A stretch of 64,000 nucleotides of DNA. It comes from RUG572 sp964386385. Its GTDB lineage: Bacteria > Verrucomicrobiota > Kiritimatiellia > RFP12 > UBA1067. Each line of letters begins with the position of its first letter. Within the stretch, counting starts at the first letter, position 1. The position numbers were made by a program, and so were the translations under genes. The notes beneath the pieces are model-generated. The model worked only from the letters and a program-made list of their open reading frames with translations, did not search any database and was not told the DNA's origin. Shown one piece after another: positions 59,987 through 64,000 of this stretch. The DNA is taken from the NCBI GenBank assembly GCA_964386385.1, contig CAYLRN010000002.1:186001-250000 (forward strand). The letters are read 5' to 3'.

Positions 59987-62065
59987 TCAGCGCGCGACGA
60001 CGAGCGCGGCGGACGAGGAATCGAGGGTGAACGTCCATTCGCCTTCCGCCGCGCCCCTCGCAAGCGCGACAGGGTCGTTGCCGCCAAACGCGCGGACGTC
60101 CCCGCGCGCGGTGCGGAAGCGGACAACGCGCCTGGCCGGATGGCGGTCGTACATGTCGTCCGCCGCCATCACGAAAATGGCCCGTTCAGACGACGAGGCG
60201 TCGCGCGCGACCATTTCGCCGACGAGCAGCGCGCCGCCGTCGTCCGCCCTGACGCCGCCGAAGCCGGCCGCGTCAAGTTCCCGCAGGACGGAGACGCCGA
60301 TCGTCTCCAGTCTCTCCTCCGCGGGAAATCCGACGAAATGCGTGGCGACGCTGCGGAAGCGCATGAACTGCTCTCCGAGGCGATGGAGCTCTCCGTTGAC
60401 GGCGCGAAGGCGATCGTACTCGACGTTCTTCGTGCCGTCCGGATTCAGGACGTTGTTCACCCACCAGCCCTTCGTGTAGCAGGCCCACGTGATCGTGTCC
60501 GCGCCGAACGCCATCGCGGCGTACGCCTGGAAGCGCAGCGTGTTCTCCGTCATGTGCAGGTCTTCGTAGCGGGAGTTGACCTGCGGAATGTACCAGAAAC
60601 TGCGCCCCGTCGACCGGCAGGCGTCCGCGACGATGCGGAAGTTGTCGTACATCTTCAGGCGAAAGACGGCGTTCGCCTTCTCGTCCTTCATGTACGGATA
60701 GAAGTCGTACGAGACGTAGTCGAGCGGCACGTGGCGGCAGTACTCGGCGACATAGTCGCGGTACGTCTTCGTGCCGAGCTGGTTGATGGTCTGCTTCCCG
60801 GTGTTCTCCGCGACGGACGCGTAGTTCGGATAGAGGTTGAGGTAGAGCGGAAGCCCCGGCGCCCGGCTGCGAAGCGTCTCGACGACCTTTCCGTAGTGCG
60901 GGAAGTCGAGCGCGGACGGCTCGTCGCCGATGTCCGCCGCCCAGATCGCGGGATGGTCCGGGAACTCGTCCGCGCAGCGGCGGTACTTCTCCAGAGGATT
61001 GTGCGCCGCCATCCTGCCGGCGTTGCTGCCGTTCCCGCCCCACCATCCGGGGAAGGCGCCGCTCGCGAACGCGGCAATGCCGTGCTTCGCGAAGAGATTC
61101 AGCGTCGCGACGTCGTTCGCGTCGACTCCGACGATGAACTCCACGCCGCAGTCCCTTATCCCGCACACGACGTCGTCGGTACGGACTGCCGCGGGGTTGA
61201 GGCAGTACGCGCCGACGTGGAACTTCGCGCGGTCCCACTTCGGCGTCTTGAACGCGCCCGGCATCGGCACGGCGCGGTCAGCCGGGACGCGCGCGACCGC
61301 GTAGACGCCCGGCCGGTCGGCAATGTAGTCAACCCATCCGCGCTCGCTCACGTACGACGGCACCGGCGTCCCGTCGCGGCAGACCGCAGGCACGCCTTCG
61401 CCGGCCGGCACGGCGGACGAAGACAGAAGGTACTGCTCCCGCCTCCACCCCGGCGCAAGACGTCCTCCCGGAATCCTGCAGCGCGACTTCCCGGCGCGCA
61501 GAACCGTCTCCCGCGAGTAGTCCGCGCCGTCGTTCGCCGCCGAGAGGAACGCCTCGGCCTCGGACGGCGACGCGAAGAACCCAAGCCTCGACACCTCGAC
61601 CGTCGAATCGCAGTCGCTCGGATTAGTCGGATCGAGGCGGAACGCCGTCACCTTCCCCTTCCATTCCCCATGCGGTGACTTCCTCATGTCCACCACCGCG
61701 TGCCGCCACGTCCCGTCGCCGGCGATCGGGAACGGAGTGTACGACCTGTCGCAGAGCTTCGTCAAAGTGTCCGTGGTGAAGAAGACGCCGCCGACCTTCT
61801 GCCTCGTCTTCATGCGGTAGCGCATGGCGAAGAACGGACGCTCCGCCGCTGCGAACGCGCCCGCGTCATTCATCGGAAACGTCATCGTCATGTCGAAGCC
61901 CGTCGGACGCACGGAGAGCAGCCCCAGCTCGTGCGTCGCCGCGCCCTGCGACACGGAGACGCGCTCCGCGTCAGGACCGTTGTTGACAATCCACGTCGGC
62001 GACGCGACCGCAGCGGCGGCGCACAGCGCCGCCATGCACGGGAACATGAGGTTTGCCTTTTTCAT
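59987..62065 (-). CDS. secreted glycoside-hydrolase-like protein (TIM barrel)
   Basis: 692 residues: signal peptide (to ASP near residue 22), an N-terminal beta-rich domain (to about 200) and a TIM-barrel-like middle region. AIWAADIGDEPSALDFP carries a Glu where clan GH-A enzymes have the acid/base, and DYVSYDFYPYMKDEK and FWYIPQVNSRYEDLH are further active-site-like strands. A C-terminal beta domain follows. It resembles GH42/GH5-type proteins but the family cannot be fixed. ATG 62065 lies 8 nt after a TAGAAT box; the frame to 62083 enters the promoter. Confidence 0.7.
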   Translation of the reverse strand: MKKANLMFPCMAALCAAAAVASPTWIVNNGPDAERVSVSQGAATHELGLLSVRPTGFDMTMTFPMNDAGAFAAAERPFFAMRYRMKTRQKVGGVFFTTDTLTKLCDRSYTPFPIAGDGTWRHAVVDMRKSPHGEWKGKVTAFRLDPTNPSDCDSTVEVSRLGFFASPSEAEAFLSAANDGADYSRETVLRAGKSRCRIPGGRLAPGWRREQYLLSSSAVPAGEGVPAVCRDGTPVPSYVSERGWVDYIADRPGVYAVARVPADRAVPMPGAFKTPKWDRAKFHVGAYCLNPAAVRTDDVVCGIRDCGVEFIVGVDANDVATLNLFAKHGIAAFASGAFPGWWGGNGSNAGRMAAHNPLEKYRRCADEFPDHPAIWAADIGDEPSALDFPHYGKVVETLRSRAPGLPLYLNLYPNYASVAENTGKQTINQLGTKTYRDYVAEYCRHVPLDYVSYDFYPYMKDEKANAVFRLKMYDNFRIVADACRSTGRSFWYIPQVNSRYEDLHMTENTLRFQAYAAMAFGADTITWACYTKGWWVNNVLNPDGTKNVEYDRLRAVNGELHRLGEQFMRFRSVATHFVGFPAEERLETIGVSVLRELDAAGFGGVRADDGGALLVGEMVARDASSSERAIFVMAADDMYDRHPARRVVRFRTARGDVRAFGGNDPVALARGAAEGEWTFTLDSSSAALVVAR

Positions 62066-62073
62066 TGTGCGCA

Positions 62074-62103
62074 ATTCTACCATTCCCCCGCCTCCCGCGT
62101 CAA
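62074..62103 (-). promoter_or_regulatory. promoter of the glycosidase-like gene (leaderless or nearly)
   Basis: TTGACG (62098-62103), 18-nt spacer, TAGAAT (62074-62079), then 8 nt to ATG 62065. No ribosome site. Confidence 0.65.
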
Positions 62104-62114
62104 CAAGAGACCCA

Positions 62115-62153
62115 TTAAGTGGTTAAGTGATTAAGAGTCAAGTGGTTAAGTTG
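62115..62153. repeat. TTAAGTNN array upstream of the glycosidase promoter
   Basis: Five imperfect units: TTAAGTGG, TTAAGTGA, TTAAGAGT, (T)CAAGTGG, TTAAGTTG. Positions 62154-62240 carry the palindromic GGTAGGGCGGTCGCCCCGCG module repeated at 63117. Confidence 0.7.
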
Positions 62154-62199
62154 TGGATGGCTGACGCAACGTTCGGCATCCGGTAGGGCGGTCGCCCCG

Positions 62200-62685
62200 C
62201 GACCGCCGCCGCGGGAGGGACGCGCTTCTGCGCGCCCCCGCCCTTCGCGTCTGGGACGTTCATCGCCAGCTCCACCTCAGCGCCGGCGTCGAGCCACGCG
62301 CCATCGTCCGCCGTCTTGCCGTCGCGCACGACGACCTTCAACTCGTTCGTGTAGACGGCCCTGCCCGACTTCTGGACGTTCACGAGCGTGCGCGTGCGCA
62401 CTCCAGTCATCCCGCCCCGCCGTCGAAGCCGTGAACGTCGGAAGGTACTCGAAGTCGTACAGCTCGTCCGCCGACACCGCCGACAGCCTCACGGTGAACG
62501 CCTTGGACTTCGCCTCGTCGTACGCGGCCACGAGTTCCGGAATCAGCGGAATGCGGCTCTTCTTCTCCTTCTTGAGGACGCGCAAGCGGAAGGCGCGCGG
62601 ACATGAAGATTGAACATCCCGAAAAAGGCAATGCCAGCGCAGACATCGCGAATGGCAATCCAAAAACAGTCCTCGGCTTCAGCAT
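62200..62685 (-). pseudogene. frameshifted lipoprotein gene remnant
   Basis: ATG 62685 has an excellent AGGAGAGAAG site and encodes MLKPRTVFGLPFAMSALA and a lipobox-like PFSGC. The frame then loses sense near 62590; coding-like sequence resumes in a second frame (LKKEKKSRIPLIPELVAAY to YDFEYLPTFTAS) and, near 62410, in a third (VRTRTLVNVQKSGRAVYTNE). The pattern implies two frameshifts in one former envelope-protein gene. Sequencing error is an alternative. Confidence 0.6.
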
Positions 62686-63326
62686 CTTCTCTCCTAATTG
62701 GCTTAAATGAAAACAGTATCGATAATAGCCCCCCCCCCCGTCAATATGGCGTTTTTGAAAAAAAAAAAATCGTCCGCACCGTAATCTCACGAGGAGACAA
62801 TTCGACCTTCCGCCTACACGCCACCCACGGATTTAATAAAGTCCGTGGGTGTTTTCGATAGGGAGAATGCAGCGGAATCCACCGCTGCAGACGAACGAAA
62901 CCCTGCGGGTTTGAAAGCGGTAAACGGACGTAATGAAGGGAGGGGCGCGCTTCTGCGCGACCGGGGCGAGGAGGAAGGACACGGCGGGGCGGGACGCCCC
63001 GCCCTACCGGTTGCGCATTCGCCACCTAATCGGCGGACGGCGCGATGAGGGCATCGCGCCCTACCGGATTCGCAGCAACGACCGCCGATCCGCCATTTGC
63101 CGCCGATTCCGCGTCTGGTAGGGCGGTCGCCCCGCGACCGCCGCCGTTGCGCCTGAAAAAGCGGCTGAACGACCGAATCCGGCAGGGCGTGGCGTCCCGC
63201 CCCCTGCGGCGCGACGTCCCATCGCGCCCTACCGGAAAACGGCACGATGGCAGAGCGGAAGTCCGCCGTAACAGCGGACGCGCAGGAGCGCGTCCCTCCC
63301 GCTGCGCGGGCGAAAGCGACGGGACG
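62686..63326. repeat. mosaic repeat island with C11 tract
   Basis: No gene. It holds a run of 11 C (62729-62739) next to TTGACG on the minus strand, a T/A-rich patch, a truncated 32-bp repeat (62768-62790), the hairpin ACCCACGGA/TCCGTGGGT (62823-62850), and several GC-rich modules (GGGACGCCCCGCCCTACC at 62980s, GGTAGGGCGGTCGCCCCGCG at 63117, GCGCGACGTCCCATCGCGCC at 63210, GCGCAGGAGCGCGTCCCTCC at 63280). Confidence 0.75.
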
Positions 63327-63358
63327 AAAAAAGACGCGCCCGCATCCACGGGCGCGTC
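63327..63358 (-). terminator. intrinsic terminator of the right-edge gene
   Basis: Perfect 10-bp arms GACGCGCCCG (63333-63342) and CGGGCGCGTC (63349-63358) followed, on the minus strand, by six U (63327-63332). A classical terminator 32 nt after the stop at 63391. Confidence 0.88.
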
Positions 63359-63390
63359 CGGGTTGGGTTGCCGGTCGGGACTTCCGGCCG

Positions 63391-64000
63391 TCAGAAGGAC
63401 AGAGCGGCGTCGCTCACCTTCTTGCTCCGGTTCTCGGCGGCCTTCTTGCGCGCCTCTTCCCTAAGCTGCTCGAACTCGTCGCGGGCGACGCTCTCGACGT
63501 CCGCGTCGTATGCCGTTATGACGGTCTCGTAGTCGTCGGACGCCCCCGCGAGGCAGATGCTCACCTGGCGGCGGCCCGGCACGATGTCGAATGCGTACAG
63601 CGGACGAAACCAGCTGCAGAGCCTGGCCCATGTGCCGTAGCGCTTCTCCAGGGCCTCGATCAGGTAGTGGCGGTTCCAGCGTCCGCCCGGCTCAACCCTG
63701 TCCTTCGCGCAGGCGCAGACCTTCACCACCTTGTGCGTCTTCGGCGTGACGTAGACGTAGTAGTCGTCGAACCCGGCAAGCGGCTTCTTCGGCGTAAACT
63801 TCGCGCGGAGAAGGACGGGGTCGCCCGCCTCGTGGACAAAGTTCGTGGACTTGAACTCCTCGCCGAACTTCAAGCCCATGAAGACGTCCGATTCCGCCGA
63901 AGCCGCCGCGTCGTCCGCCCTGGCGGACAGCGCCGGCAGACGGCGCATTCCCGCGTCGCCGACGTTGTACGACTGCGCGTATTCGCTCGTGCTGGTCTCA
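63391..64000 (-). CDS. conserved protein of unknown function, 5' end beyond window
   Basis: The frame is open from the stop at 63391 to base 64000, so the N-terminus is missing; an internal ATG at 63948 is unlikely to be the start because the upstream codons (ETSTSEYAQSYNVGDAG) read as protein. The visible 203 residues contain a DDYYVYVTPKTHKVVKVCAC segment and a C-terminal Lys/Glu-rich helix. No family recognised. Confidence 0.6.
   Translation of the reverse strand, partial: ETSTSEYAQSYNVGDAGMRRLPALSARADDAAASAESDVFMGLKFGEEFKSTNFVHEAGDPVLLRAKFTPKKPLAGFDDYYVYVTPKTHKVVKVCACAKDRVEPGGRWNRHYLIEALEKRYGTWARLCSWFRPLYAFDIVPGRRQVSICLAGASDDYETVITAYDADVESVARDEFEQLREEARKKAAENRSKKVSDAALSF

Overview
The window is a GC-rich chromosomal segment of a strictly anaerobic or microaerophilic Gram-negative bacterium. 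Supporting features are a complete ribosomal-protein cluster, recA, smc, EF-G, pyruvate:ferredoxin oxidoreductase, and a PerR/rubredoxin/rubrerythrin oxidative-stress operon. Outer-membrane functions are present too: a Lol-type transporter, ExbB/ExbD and a probable beta-barrel protein. The sugar genes (hexuronate-type MFS, rhamnulokinase, GH97, a second secreted glycosidase-like protein) and the ExbB/ExbD plus squalene-cyclase-repeat cluster suggest the PVC superphylum, perhaps a gut Kiritimatiellota/Verrucomicrobiota lineage. That placement is inference; no rRNA or tRNA gene was recognised.

Layout: 1-5.2 kb is a leftward sugar operon (membrane-anchored protein, alkaline-phosphatase-superfamily enzyme, rhamnulokinase, DtxR-like regulator, MFS transporter), divergent from homoserine dehydrogenase and EF-G (5.3-8.8 kb). 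A compositionally different DUF4143-type ATPase follows at 9.1-10.4 kb. Leftward smc, a proline-rich protein and asd come next, then recA-rsfS-manA (16-18 kb). From 18 to 29.2 kb there is one long leftward cluster: large TPR protein, small TPR protein, ExbB, two ExbD, a TonB-like anchored alpha/alpha-toroid protein, LolC/E-type permease, LolD-type ATPase and an ETF-QO-like flavoprotein with eight ferredoxin-type cysteines. Citrate synthase, GH97-coaX-lipoprotein, a glycosyltransferase-methyltransferase fusion, an orphan MacB/FtsX-type permease, and nadB plus an OMP fill 29-41 kb. The PerR operon is at 41-43 kb and a second DUF4143-type ATPase, bracketed by direct repeats, at 43-44.5 kb. A phosphoesterase pair precedes the S10-spc ribosomal operon (46.4-55.6 kb, leftward), followed by PFOR (nifJ), a glycosidase pair, a broken lipoprotein gene and a partial gene at the right edge.

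Two themes stand out. First, several genes have a sigma70-type promoter whose -10 box lies 6-8 nt before the start codon, so their mRNAs should be leaderless or nearly so. Second, the few non-coding islands share mosaic repeats: 8-bp-periodic TTAAGTNN arrays, a 32-bp repeat, GC-rich palindromes and G/C homopolymers of 11-14 nt. They cluster around the two ATPase genes and the broken lipoprotein gene. The best candidate for an undescribed system is the ExbB-ExbD-ExbD-toroid cluster, in which a squalene-cyclase-like toroid sits where TonB's receptor-contacting domain would be.
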